The translations under genes were made by a program, and so were the position numbers. Under the pieces are notes generated by a model. The model saw only the letters and a program-made list of their open reading frames with translations. It ran no database searches and was not told the origin of the DNA. Positions 16,655 through 24,159 of a stretch of DNA of 32,225 nucleotides are shown one piece after another. Position 1 is the stretch's first letter; every line of letters begins with the position of its first letter. The stretch is from Larkinella soli (lineage in GTDB: Bacteria; Bacteroidota; Bacteroidia; Cytophagales; Spirosomataceae), in assembly GCF_003703975.1 (NCBI RefSeq), contig NZ_QTJY01000035.1, positions 1 through 32,225 of the forward strand, read 5' to 3'.

Positions 16655-17254
16655 TCAGATTCTTAGTTGCCGGGGTGCCCCAGCATCTGGAGGAAATTCG
16701 TACACGGTTCCCTCCCACGCTCCGAAGTCAATCATGTTGGTGTCCCCCCGCCCGCCAATGTAGGAGAAGGAACCCGAAACCGTCACCCGGCTATACCACT
16801 GGATTCGGTCTGCGGCCACCACATAAGCACCCGAGTAGTAGGCCAGTTCACCCATCAGACGGTGACCATCGGCGGCCGGGCTGTAGCGGGCCATCGAGTT
16901 GTCGGCGGCTGCACAGGCGTAGATAATGATCCGCTGCACCCGATTGCGGAGCGGAGCCACGACCCGGACGTTGCCGAGGGTCAGACTGTCGCGGCCCAGC
17001 TGCAGGCCCAGGCCCCCGACATCGGCCGAAACCATTTCAAAATCGTTGCCGCCGGCATACCCGTGACACATGATATACAACCGACTGATGCCGCCGATCC
17101 GGGATGCATGGGTAGCCACCCAGTCGAAGATATGAGCGGTCGAGGTCGTGTCGTCGACGTGGTAAATGTTGGCGGCATACCCCAGAGGGGGATTGCCCTC
17201 CAGCCGGTTGTCGTGCACGATCATGTTCCGGCTGTAACTGTCCAGATGCTTCAT
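16655..17254 (-). CDS. Caspase-like (clan CD) cysteine peptidase, candidate effector
   Basis: A 199-residue protein that begins directly after the clpV stop (TAG-ATG), so the two are translationally adjacent. The segment RLYIMCHGYAGG contains His64-Gly65 after a hydrophobic strand, and RIIIYACAAADN places Cys114 after a second hydrophobic strand. This hydrophobic-H-G ... hydrophobic-A-C pattern is the His-Cys dyad of caspase/clostripain/CHAT-type peptidases (clan CD). The rest (GAYVVAADRIQWYS) continues a Rossmann-like alternation. No prodomain or signal peptide is present. Candidate protease toxin or cargo-processing enzyme; the family is judged from two motifs only, so structural confirmation would be decisive. 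Confidence 0.65.
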   Translation of the reverse strand: MKHLDSYSRNMIVHDNRLEGNPPLGYAANIYHVDDTTSTAHIFDWVATHASRIGGISRLYIMCHGYAGGNDFEMVSADVGGLGLQLGRDSLTLGNVRVVAPLRNRVQRIIIYACAAADNSMARYSPAADGHRLMGELAYYSGAYVVAADRIQWYSRVTVSGSFSYIGGRGDTNMIDFGAWEGTVYEFPPDAGAPRQLRI

Positions 17255-19777
17255 CTATATTGCTTCATTTTGCGTGACATGGGTTTCTTGTCGATCGGCC
17301 GACTCCGGTCGGTTCACCACCCATCCGACGGTTCCCTCCTCATCGACGGTCAGCTCGATCACCGATCCTTTCTCTACCTCCCCGCTGATAATCATGCGGC
17401 TGATGGGGCGCCGGAGCTGCTGTCGGATAACCCCCTTCAGGGGTCGCACACCGTAACGCGGAGAAAAACCCATGCGGGCCAGCACCTGCTTCGCTTCCGG
17501 ACTCATCCGGAGCGCGATGCCCTGCTTGTCGAGCAGGTCCGTCAGCCCACGGAGGTGGATATCAAAAATCCGAACGACGTTTTCCTCCGAAATGGGCGCG
17601 AACGGCACGATCTCGGTCAGCCGGGCCAGAAATTCAGGCCGGAAGTGCTTTGCCATGATCTCCATGAGCGCGGCCGACTGCGGCCGCTCGCCATTTCCGA
17701 ACTGCTGGATGATGAATTCCTGCCCGATGTTGGACGTAAACAGGACCACCGCATTCGAAAAGTCGCCCTCCTTGCCCAGCCGGTCGTGCAGCTTGCCTTC
17801 ATCCAGGATTTGCAGGAACAGGTCGAAAACCGACGGGTGAGCCTTCTCGATTTCGTCGAAAAGAACGACCGAATAGGGTTTCTGGCGGATTTTGTTCACC
17901 AGCAATCCACCTTCTTCGTAGCCGACGTAGCCCGGCGGAGCCCCGTACAGGAGGGCGGCCGAATGCTCTTCCTTGAACTCGGACATGTCGAAGCGGATCA
18001 GGAACGATTCATCGTTGAACAGAAAATCAGCCAGTGACTTGGCGATTTCCGTTTTGCCGGTTCCGGTCGGCCCCAGGAGGAAGAACGAGCCGATGGGCTG
18101 CCCGGCCCTGATCAGACCCGAGCGGGATTCGAGGATGGCTTCGCTTAAGGCTTTGACGGCATAATCCTGCCCTACTACCCGCCGTTTCAGCACTTCTTCC
18201 ATACCCAGCAGCCGGTCGCGCTCCGAGCTCTGGAGCTTTCCGAGCGGAATTCCGGTCTTGTGAGCGACCACGGCGGCCACTTCCTGCCGGCCGACCACGT
18301 CCGTCCGTCGGGCGGCCAGTTCCTGCAGGGCGGCCAGGCGGCTACCCAACTTCTGCTGCAGGGCCTCCGGCGTGTCGGGCTCCTCGCCGGCCGTTTCTTC
18401 CAGTTGTCCAAGCAGAAGGGGGCTGATGCGGTGATTGAGCTGTTGTTCGAACCACCGCAGTTCATGCATGCGTTCGGACTCATCGACCCCGCTCAGTGTT
18501 TCCAGTTCCTCTTCCAGCACTTTGAGCTCGCTGAGGGTGGTTTCGCCCATCAGGCGTATCGCGGCCATCGTCCGGTCGATCAGGTCCAGGGCGGCATCAG
18601 GCAGCCGGCGGTCCTTGAGGTACCGTTTCGCCAGTCGGACGGCCTCTCCGGCTGTGTCCGGGGCCACCCTGAGCCCGTGGTGCTGTTCGTATCCGGGCAG
18701 AATGTGCGCGATCATGCGGGTGGCCGTCAGGATGTCGGGCTCCTCCACCCGCAGCACCTCGAACCGGCGGCTGAAGGCTTCATCCTGTTCGATGTATTTG
18801 CGGTATTCCTCGGGCGTGGTAGCGCCGATCAGGGTCAGTTCGCCCCGGGCCAGCTCGGGTTTCAGCAACTGGGCAACGCCGGCCCCGACCGAGCCTTTCG
18901 GGTCCAGCAGTGTATGGATTTCGTCGATAAACAAGATGGCTTTTCCAAAGGCTTTCAACTCGTTCAGAATGCCCTTCAGCCGCTCTTCCACCTCGCCTTT
19001 GTAGGAAGCGCCAGCGACCAGAGCGCCCGTATCCAGTTCAATCAACCGGGCCTCCTGGAGATGCTGAGGCACTTTCTTCCGGTGAATCAGCAGGGCGAAC
19101 CCTTCCACCAGCGCCGACTTTCCGACGCCCGGTTCTCCCACCAGGATCACGTTCGGCTTGCTGCGCCGTCCCAGCACTTCGGCCACCTGCCGGATTTCCC
19201 GGTCCCGGCCCAACACGGCGTCGATTTTGCCGTCGGCGGCACGCCGGGTCTTATCGGTCGTATATTTTTCCAGCGCCGACTTTTTCTCCGTCTCTGCCGG
19301 TCCGATGCGCGGCTTTTCCACCGTGCCGGACGATCCGATGGCTTCCACCGCCGACCGGACGCCCTCGCCGTTGGCGAGGGCCAGCACTTCCTTCTGGGTC
19401 AGGGGCAGGGATTTAAGCTGGTCCGGTGAAAAGGCCACTCCCGGTTTCAGCAGGGCGGCCAGCAGACACAGCGGATCGGTATCGCGGTTGAACTGGAGGG
19501 CGATCAGGTCCGACAGCTCCAGCGCCGACTGGGCACCGGCATCCGGCATAGGTACCTCCGGCACCCGGACCGACCGGGGTGCTTCTTCCAGCCGCACCTC
19601 AGTCCAGTCCCGCAGATAGGGCACATCCTTCCCGGCGGCCCCCAGTTCGGAGGCCAGACCGACATCGTTATGCAGCAGGCCCATCAGCAGGTGGGGCGCC
19701 CCGTATCGCTCCTGGCGGTATTCCCGGGCCAGGGACTGGGCCACGCTCAGCGCGTAACGGAGGGGTTCGGTTTTCAT
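17255..19777 (-). CDS. clpV: ClpV (TssH), sheath-recycling AAA+ ATPase
   Basis: About 840 residues from the ATG at 19777 (MKTEPLRYALSVAQ); the frame is open to 19858, but the extra residues are unlike ClpV and run into the palindrome. It has a Clp N-domain (about 1-140), AAA1 with Walker A GEPGVGKS at about 214-221 and Walker B ILFIDEIHTL, a middle coiled-coil region, and AAA2 with Walker A GPTGTGKT near residue 590, the Walker B segment VVLFDEIEKA and a C-terminal D2-small domain. ClpV extracts and disassembles contracted TssBC sheath. It is the first gene of the minus-strand cluster, and the cargo genes follow it directly. Confidence 0.95.
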   Translation of the reverse strand: MKTEPLRYALSVAQSLAREYRQERYGAPHLLMGLLHNDVGLASELGAAGKDVPYLRDWTEVRLEEAPRSVRVPEVPMPDAGAQSALELSDLIALQFNRDTDPLCLLAALLKPGVAFSPDQLKSLPLTQKEVLALANGEGVRSAVEAIGSSGTVEKPRIGPAETEKKSALEKYTTDKTRRAADGKIDAVLGRDREIRQVAEVLGRRSKPNVILVGEPGVGKSALVEGFALLIHRKKVPQHLQEARLIELDTGALVAGASYKGEVEERLKGILNELKAFGKAILFIDEIHTLLDPKGSVGAGVAQLLKPELARGELTLIGATTPEEYRKYIEQDEAFSRRFEVLRVEEPDILTATRMIAHILPGYEQHHGLRVAPDTAGEAVRLAKRYLKDRRLPDAALDLIDRTMAAIRLMGETTLSELKVLEEELETLSGVDESERMHELRWFEQQLNHRISPLLLGQLEETAGEEPDTPEALQQKLGSRLAALQELAARRTDVVGRQEVAAVVAHKTGIPLGKLQSSERDRLLGMEEVLKRRVVGQDYAVKALSEAILESRSGLIRAGQPIGSFFLLGPTGTGKTEIAKSLADFLFNDESFLIRFDMSEFKEEHSAALLYGAPPGYVGYEEGGLLVNKIRQKPYSVVLFDEIEKAHPSVFDLFLQILDEGKLHDRLGKEGDFSNAVVLFTSNIGQEFIIQQFGNGERPQSAALMEIMAKHFRPEFLARLTEIVPFAPISEENVVRIFDIHLRGLTDLLDKQGIALRMSPEAKQVLARMGFSPRYGVRPLKGVIRQQLRRPISRMIISGEVEKGSVIELTVDEEGTVGWVVNRPESADRQETHVTQNEAI

Positions 19778-19848
19778 AAGCGCGTGTTTGGTTGAAAATG
19801 GAAGGCCAACCGGCAGGGACAAAACAACACATTCATTGCCAGCCTGTA

Positions 19849-19868
19849 AATACGACAAATGCCGTATT
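19849..19868. promoter_or_regulatory. Operator palindrome, copy B, clpV/lipoprotein divergent promoter
   Basis: AATACGACA-AA-TGCCGTATT, extended by TGTA/TACA to a 28-bp near-perfect inverted repeat at 19845-19872. It lies between the divergent genes clpV (71 bp from its ATG) and the plus-strand lipoprotein (58 bp from its ATG). One regulator bound here could control both directions. This is the most extended of the four copies. Confidence 0.85.
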
Positions 19869-19926
19869 TACATTCCAGGTAGCCGGTCCGTACTTGCAGT
19901 GTCCTAAATCAACGGAGAGTCGTCTC

Positions 19927-21333
19927 ATGAAAGCGTTCTATAGCCGGGCCCTTCTCTGCCTGACCGTCGGCGTGGTCTGCGGTTGTTTTCCCAAAAAGCT
20001 CGAACCCCTCGAAACCGATCCCAAAGGCGTGGCTTCGGTTTCCTCCGTTTCCACGGAAGCGGTTTTCGCCACCATCGCCACCCTGAAGTTTTCGGTAGTC
20101 AACCCATCGGCGGTGGGAGAATACGGCTTTGTCTATGCCACCAGCCAGCAGGAGCCGACCCATGCCAACAACGGCTCGGTGACCCGGCTGGGCAGCCGGC
20201 TCGCTTCGGAGGAAGTAACGGCTAGCCTCGACAACCTGAAGCCCCGGACCACCTACTTCATCGCTCCGTTCGTAAAAGACGGCGAAGGCTATAAATACGG
20301 AAAGGCGCAGCGGATCGAGACCCGGAGCATGGCAACGGTCATTCATAATCCGGGATCAGCCAGTAACGGTCTTAGTTCCAGCGCCAAAGGCTACATCTTT
20401 GTGTTCAGCACCCTGTTCGCCCTCAATAATGAAATCTACGCACTGACCAGCGACAGCCGTCAGGGATACGGCTATGCCGCGATGCAGAAATTCATCTTCT
20501 CCTCCCGGGAATGGAGAGAGGTAGGCTTCCCGGCCAACGGCCTCAACCGCCGGACCGATGCGACTTCCTTTACGCTGGGAAACAAGGCCTACGTTGGTTT
20601 CGGCACCGGCAATCTGACGGATATTTACTCCTATCAGGCCGACCAGAACCGCTGGGAATCGGTCAAACCGCCCGAAGCCAGCCCGAACGTTCCGGCCTTT
20701 CGTGCCGTCGGCGGAATCGGTTATACCTATAACGGCAAAGGATACGTCTGGAACGGAACCTGGACCGAAAAGAACAACCCGTCGGTGGTCCTCTGGAACG
20801 ACGGCACCTACGGGAAGGTGGTTCGCTCTGATCATATTCCTTTCTGGGAGTATGACCCGGGTTCGGGAGGATGGACGCTTCGCAGGGCCGGCATCTCCAA
20901 TGATTTTCTGGCCACGCTGCGGCAATCCCCCTTCTACTTCGTCCTCGACGACCGGCTTTATCTCGGCGGAGGTCAGGCGCTCCACGACCCCGGCCGCCGG
21001 TCGGAGGTCTGGGAACTGAACCTGAAGGACCTGACCGTCAAGTCGGTCACCAATCTTCCGGCCGGGTTCATTTACCAAAACGACAATTCGAACGGAAACC
21101 ACCGCAATCTGGCGGCAGGCCTGCAGGGAGTGGGGTGGAAACGGGGGTATGTGCTGGACGTGGTCGGTAACCTGTTCGTCATGGACGTGACCGACCCGGG
21201 AAAGGTTTCTTTCAAACCGGCTGAGAATCTCACAGGAATACAGCATGGTCACGGCACCCTGGTGTCGGTCGGCCAGCGTCTGTTTTTTCTGGAAGCCGGC
21301 AACAGCTATCAGGTCATCGAAATCATTCCATAA
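19927..21333 (+). CDS. FN3-like/kelch-like lipoprotein
   Basis: About 468 residues from ATG 19927, 58 bp after operator B; the open frame upstream to 19792 would swallow the palindrome. The N-terminus is a lipoprotein signal with lipobox VCGC (Cys20). Residues about 35-125 look like an FN3-type beta domain (YGFVYATS, LKPRTTYFIAPFVKDGEGYKYGKA), common in Bacteroidota surface lipoproteins. The rest is a kelch-like beta-propeller with repeated 'G.Y.Y...W' and 'Y.GGG' strands. It is probably anchored in the outer membrane. It shares an operator with clpV, which suggests a part in the T6SS envelope module or in sensing contact; its partner is unknown. Confidence 0.82.
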   Translation: MKAFYSRALLCLTVGVVCGCFPKKLEPLETDPKGVASVSSVSTEAVFATIATLKFSVVNPSAVGEYGFVYATSQQEPTHANNGSVTRLGSRLASEEVTASLDNLKPRTTYFIAPFVKDGEGYKYGKAQRIETRSMATVIHNPGSASNGLSSSAKGYIFVFSTLFALNNEIYALTSDSRQGYGYAAMQKFIFSSREWREVGFPANGLNRRTDATSFTLGNKAYVGFGTGNLTDIYSYQADQNRWESVKPPEASPNVPAFRAVGGIGYTYNGKGYVWNGTWTEKNNPSVVLWNDGTYGKVVRSDHIPFWEYDPGSGGWTLRRAGISNDFLATLRQSPFYFVLDDRLYLGGGQALHDPGRRSEVWELNLKDLTVKSVTNLPAGFIYQNDNSNGNHRNLAAGLQGVGWKRGYVLDVVGNLFVMDVTDPGKVSFKPAENLTGIQHGHGTLVSVGQRLFFLEAGNSYQVIEIIP

Positions 21334-21344
21334 TCCCGTCATCC

Positions 21345-22070
21345 ATGCGCGCTCTTTTCCTTCTCTGCCTGTGTCTGGGCCTCCTGCTGCGGGTCGCCGG
21401 CCAGACCCCCCGCATCCAGAACATCCGTCTGACGGTGGACGAATCGGGCCGAACCGTCCGGATTATGTATGACCTGACCGGCATCCGGCCGGGCGATTCC
21501 ATCTCGGTGGCGTTTCAGGGAGCCGGCTCGGGCCGGATCACCCTCCTGACCGTGCAGGGCGATCTGGGCACGAACGTCAAAGACGGAACGAACCGCAGCA
21601 TCCGCTGGGACGTGGTAAAAGATAACGTCCAGGTGGACGAAAACGGCGTCGTCCTCTTTTCAATCCGGCCCGCCCCCGCCCGCCCGACCGCCGAAAAGCC
21701 GACCCCGCAGTCAGCCCCGACCCGACCGCAGCCCGTTAGCCGGGCGCCGGCGGTGGAGCGTCGGCCGTCGATCCTGCTTCCCGTAGCCGGCTTTGCCGTT
21801 GCCGCCGGGCTGGGGGCTTTCAGCCAGGTGATGCCCACCAACTACAAAGCCTACCGCGACAAGACGATCGACGCGCCCAGCCAGGCCGAAATTGACGATA
21901 TCAATAAAAAAATTGCGCTGAAACAGGTGGCCTACGTAGCCGCGGCCGTTCTGGCCGCGGCCGACCTGTCGTATCTGATCCTGCGCCCGAAATCAGGGGC
22001 GCAACGAACGGCGGTGGTCCTCGGAGCTTCTTTCGGCACCCCGTCGCTGACGCTCCGGCGGCAGTTTTAA
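21345..22070 (+). CDS. Secreted Ig-like protein with C-terminal TM hairpin (copy 1)
   Basis: A 241-residue protein with an N-terminal signal peptide ending around AGQ. An Ig-like/beta-sandwich segment follows, with marks I-R-L-T-V-D-E, IRPGDS, VQGDLG and SIRWDVVKD. Then come a Pro-rich linker and two hydrophobic segments at about residues 142-160 and 190-212 around a short loop. It shares the layout and many residues with the protein at 22623-23354, so the two are paralogues. It begins 11 bp after the lipoprotein gene, so the two form a pair. The C-terminus ends in Phe. It probably spans the inner or outer membrane near the T6SS; no known family recognised. Confidence 0.75.
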   Translation: MRALFLLCLCLGLLLRVAGQTPRIQNIRLTVDESGRTVRIMYDLTGIRPGDSISVAFQGAGSGRITLLTVQGDLGTNVKDGTNRSIRWDVVKDNVQVDENGVVLFSIRPAPARPTAEKPTPQSAPTRPQPVSRAPAVERRPSILLPVAGFAVAAGLGAFSQVMPTNYKAYRDKTIDAPSQAEIDDINKKIALKQVAYVAAAVLAAADLSYLILRPKSGAQRTAVVLGASFGTPSLTLRRQF

Positions 22071-22103
22071 ATCGTTCGGCCCGGTAAACGGGGACCTGTG
22101 CAA

Positions 22104-22154
22104 GTGGCCGGAGCCTTAAATACGCCAAATGCCGTATTTACAATTTCCGGCCAC
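22104..22154. promoter_or_regulatory. Operator palindrome copy C inside a 9-bp outer hairpin
   Basis: The core AATACGCCA-AA-TGCCGTATT at 22119-22138 lies 53 bp before the ATG of the short lipoprotein (22192). It is flanked by a perfect 9-bp inverted repeat, GTGGCCGGA (22104-22112) and TCCGGCCAC (22146-22154), making a nested palindrome. The outer stem could act as a terminator for the upstream gene (stop at 22070) while the core is the operator. A further small palindrome, TTGGTTcAACCAA, sits at 22164-22176. Confidence 0.78.
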
Positions 22155-22191
22155 CTGATGAACTTGGTTCAACCAATTATTTCAGTGCCTT

Positions 22192-22566
22192 ATGAAACGT
22201 TCAATACTGTTCGGCGTCCTGTTCCTGTGTTGCTGGAACTGCACGACTGATCTGGAACCGAGGCTGAAGAAAAGCCGGCTTGAAGTGCCGACCCCCGCCT
22301 ATATTAAGCAAAAGGGTGTACGGGTGGAATACACGGTGGTGTACGGGATCGATGGGATCGACTTTGTCTTCGTCAGCCTGGAAGATACTCCGCCGTTCTC
22401 CGGAACGGTCGACGGCAAGCAGACCGTTCCAGATCGGAACGGCAAAGGCGAGTTTACCATCGCCAACATCACCACCGGCCGCAAATATGAATTCAAAGTG
22501 ACGGCGAGGCACAAGGACAAACGCGTTCCTGACAGCATCGTGAAAGGGTTCATCACCCCGAACTGA
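22192..22566 (+). CDS. Short FN3-like lipoprotein
   Basis: A 124-residue lipoprotein. Signal segment MKRSILFGVLFLCCWNC gives lipobox CWNC. The mature part is one FN3-like beta domain (VRVEYTVVYGIDGIDFVFVSL, then TVPDRNGKGEFTIANITTGRKYEFKVTARH). It looks like a reduced version of the N-terminal domain of the lipoprotein at 19927, without the propeller. It is preceded by operator C and followed 56 bp later by a paralogue of the Ig-like membrane protein, repeating the pair arrangement of 19927-22070. Confidence 0.78.
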   Translation: MKRSILFGVLFLCCWNCTTDLEPRLKKSRLEVPTPAYIKQKGVRVEYTVVYGIDGIDFVFVSLEDTPPFSGTVDGKQTVPDRNGKGEFTIANITTGRKYEFKVTARHKDKRVPDSIVKGFITPN

Positions 22567-22622
22567 CGACCGCCCTTCTACGGCAAGAATGGTCCTGTTA
22601 TCCCGCTTTAATCCCTGCAACT

Positions 22623-23354
22623 ATGATCCGCCCGGTTTTATTTGCTCTCCTGCTGGGGCTGCTCCCGCAGGTGTCGTCAGGGCAGACGCCCCTGGTCAAA
22701 AACATCCGTCTGACCGTTGATGAAAAAACCGGCCAGATTCGGATTCAATACGATGTCAGCGCCATCCGGCCCGGCGATTCGGTGGCGGTGGTACTCACAG
22801 GTTCACGCTCCGGCCGCCTTCCGGTGCGGTCGGTCCAGGGCGATCTTGGCAACAAGGTGAAGGCCGGCGCCGATCGCACTATCCTCTGGGACCCGGTCAA
22901 AGACAGGGTGAATACCGACGAGGAGGTGACGGTTCAGATTCTGATCAAAACCCCGGCCTCTTCCTCCGCACGGGCCACTTCGGAAGCCCGCGCCCCGGCC
23001 TTTCCCGAGGTGCGGCAGAAACGGTCGATGGTGGTTCCCATCATCGGATTCGTGGCCGCGGCCGGTCTGGGCGGTTATAGTGCGTCCCAGTACCTGGCCA
23101 ACCGGAAAGACGTCAATGCCTACGAAGCCATTCCCTTCATCGAAAGCGACGAGGACGCCAAAAAGCTGGAAGAGATTCGAAACCGGGTGGAAAACCGCAA
23201 CCGGACCCTCCTGCTTCCGGCCATCGGCGCCGGCGTCATTCTGGCCGCGGATGTGGCTTATCTAATGCTCGTCAAACCGAAACCCCGCCGAACCGCCTTC
23301 CGGTTCGGCATCCGGTCGGGCACTCCACTCGTCGGTATTCGTCACACCTTTTAA
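22623..23354 (+). CDS. Secreted Ig-like protein with C-terminal TM hairpin (copy 2)
   Basis: A 243-residue paralogue of the gene at 21345. It has an N-terminal signal peptide (cleavage near SSGQ), the same Ig-like core (KNIRLTVDEKTGQIRIQYDVSAIRPGDS, VQGDLG, ILWDPVKD) and two C-terminal hydrophobic segments (about 138-156 and 192-212). The charged loop between the helices differs between copies. The pairing with a lipoprotein, repeated twice, suggests that each Ig-like protein works with its own lipoprotein. Possible accessory envelope or anchoring proteins; no enzyme motifs. Confidence 0.75.
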   Translation: MIRPVLFALLLGLLPQVSSGQTPLVKNIRLTVDEKTGQIRIQYDVSAIRPGDSVAVVLTGSRSGRLPVRSVQGDLGNKVKAGADRTILWDPVKDRVNTDEEVTVQILIKTPASSSARATSEARAPAFPEVRQKRSMVVPIIGFVAAAGLGGYSASQYLANRKDVNAYEAIPFIESDEDAKKLEEIRNRVENRNRTLLLPAIGAGVILAADVAYLMLVKPKPRRTAFRFGIRSGTPLVGIRHTF

Positions 23355-23366
23355 ATCGCGACATCC

Positions 23367-24101
23367 ATGACATTCAACCGCCTTTTTGTCCTGGCCCTGT
23401 TCAGCCCTCTGGGCCTGGCGGCTCAGAACCCCTCCGAAACCCTGACGTTCCAGAGCGCTCCCCTGCGGCTCAACACCAAACCGCTGTTCGCCCAGAAGAC
23501 CCCGGCCAATACTCCGGGGCCGGTGACGGCGGCTTCCAAACCGCCCGCCAACTGGCGAACCTCGAACGAATACCGCCTGAGCGAGCACTACGCCCCCGCC
23601 GACTGGCAGAAACTCGGCTCCGCACCTCTTACCGAAACGGTGAAGGCCGGCCAGTGCCGACTCCGCCTGGCCCAGACTGACCGGCCGGGGCTGTATGTCG
23701 TTGACCTGCCCTACGACTTTCGTCAGAACGATTTTACGATTGACCTGGTGGTAGAGGATCAGGCACCGCTGCCTCTGGCGGGGCTGGTTTATGGGGCGGC
23801 CGATAAGGACAACTATTACAGCTTCCTGGTCAATCCGAAAGGCGAGTATCTGGTCGACGGGATGGTGGAGGGAGAGAGTCTGGGGCTGATGCCCCGCTTC
23901 ATGAAGTCCGCTGCGATAGCCGCTAAAGGGCCCAATCTGCTACAGATCGAAAAGAAAGGCAGTCAGGTGAAATACCTCATCAACGGCCAGTCCGTTTATG
24001 AGGGCCGGTTCATCAATTTTGCCGGCAATAAGATCGGCTTTTATACGCAAAGCCCTGATGCCGGTTTCCGCAACTTCACCGTCAGCCTGAAAGGCCGCTG
24101 A
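23367..24101 (+). CDS. Secreted lectin-fold-like protein
   Basis: A 244-residue protein with a signal peptide (to about residue 19, cleavage near AAQ). The mature part resembles a beta-sandwich 'concanavalin-like' or DUF1080-like domain: DFRQNDFTIDLVVED, GLVYGAADKDNYYSFLVNPKGEYLVDG, then YLINGQSVYEGRFINFAGNKIGFY and a final FRNFTVSLKG strand. Such domains bind polysaccharide in many secreted proteins. It starts 12 bp after the Ig-like paralogue gene and ends convergent to the kinase gene. A role in binding cell-wall material or the envelope is possible; the fold is inferred from short patterns. Confidence 0.65.
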   Translation: MTFNRLFVLALFSPLGLAAQNPSETLTFQSAPLRLNTKPLFAQKTPANTPGPVTAASKPPANWRTSNEYRLSEHYAPADWQKLGSAPLTETVKAGQCRLRLAQTDRPGLYVVDLPYDFRQNDFTIDLVVEDQAPLPLAGLVYGAADKDNYYSFLVNPKGEYLVDGMVEGESLGLMPRFMKSAAIAAKGPNLLQIEKKGSQVKYLINGQSVYEGRFINFAGNKIGFYTQSPDAGFRNFTVSLKGR

Positions 24102-24159
24102 GCCGGGGCCGTACAATACCCGATTGGGATCGTTTGAACACAGAGCCGGACGCCGGGCC

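Noticed and set aside
139-19777. Extracellular contractile injection system (eCIS/R-type tailocin) instead of T6SS
   Set aside because: TssK, TssN, TssO, ClpV, Hcp rings and PAAR/VgrG together point to a membrane-anchored T6SS.
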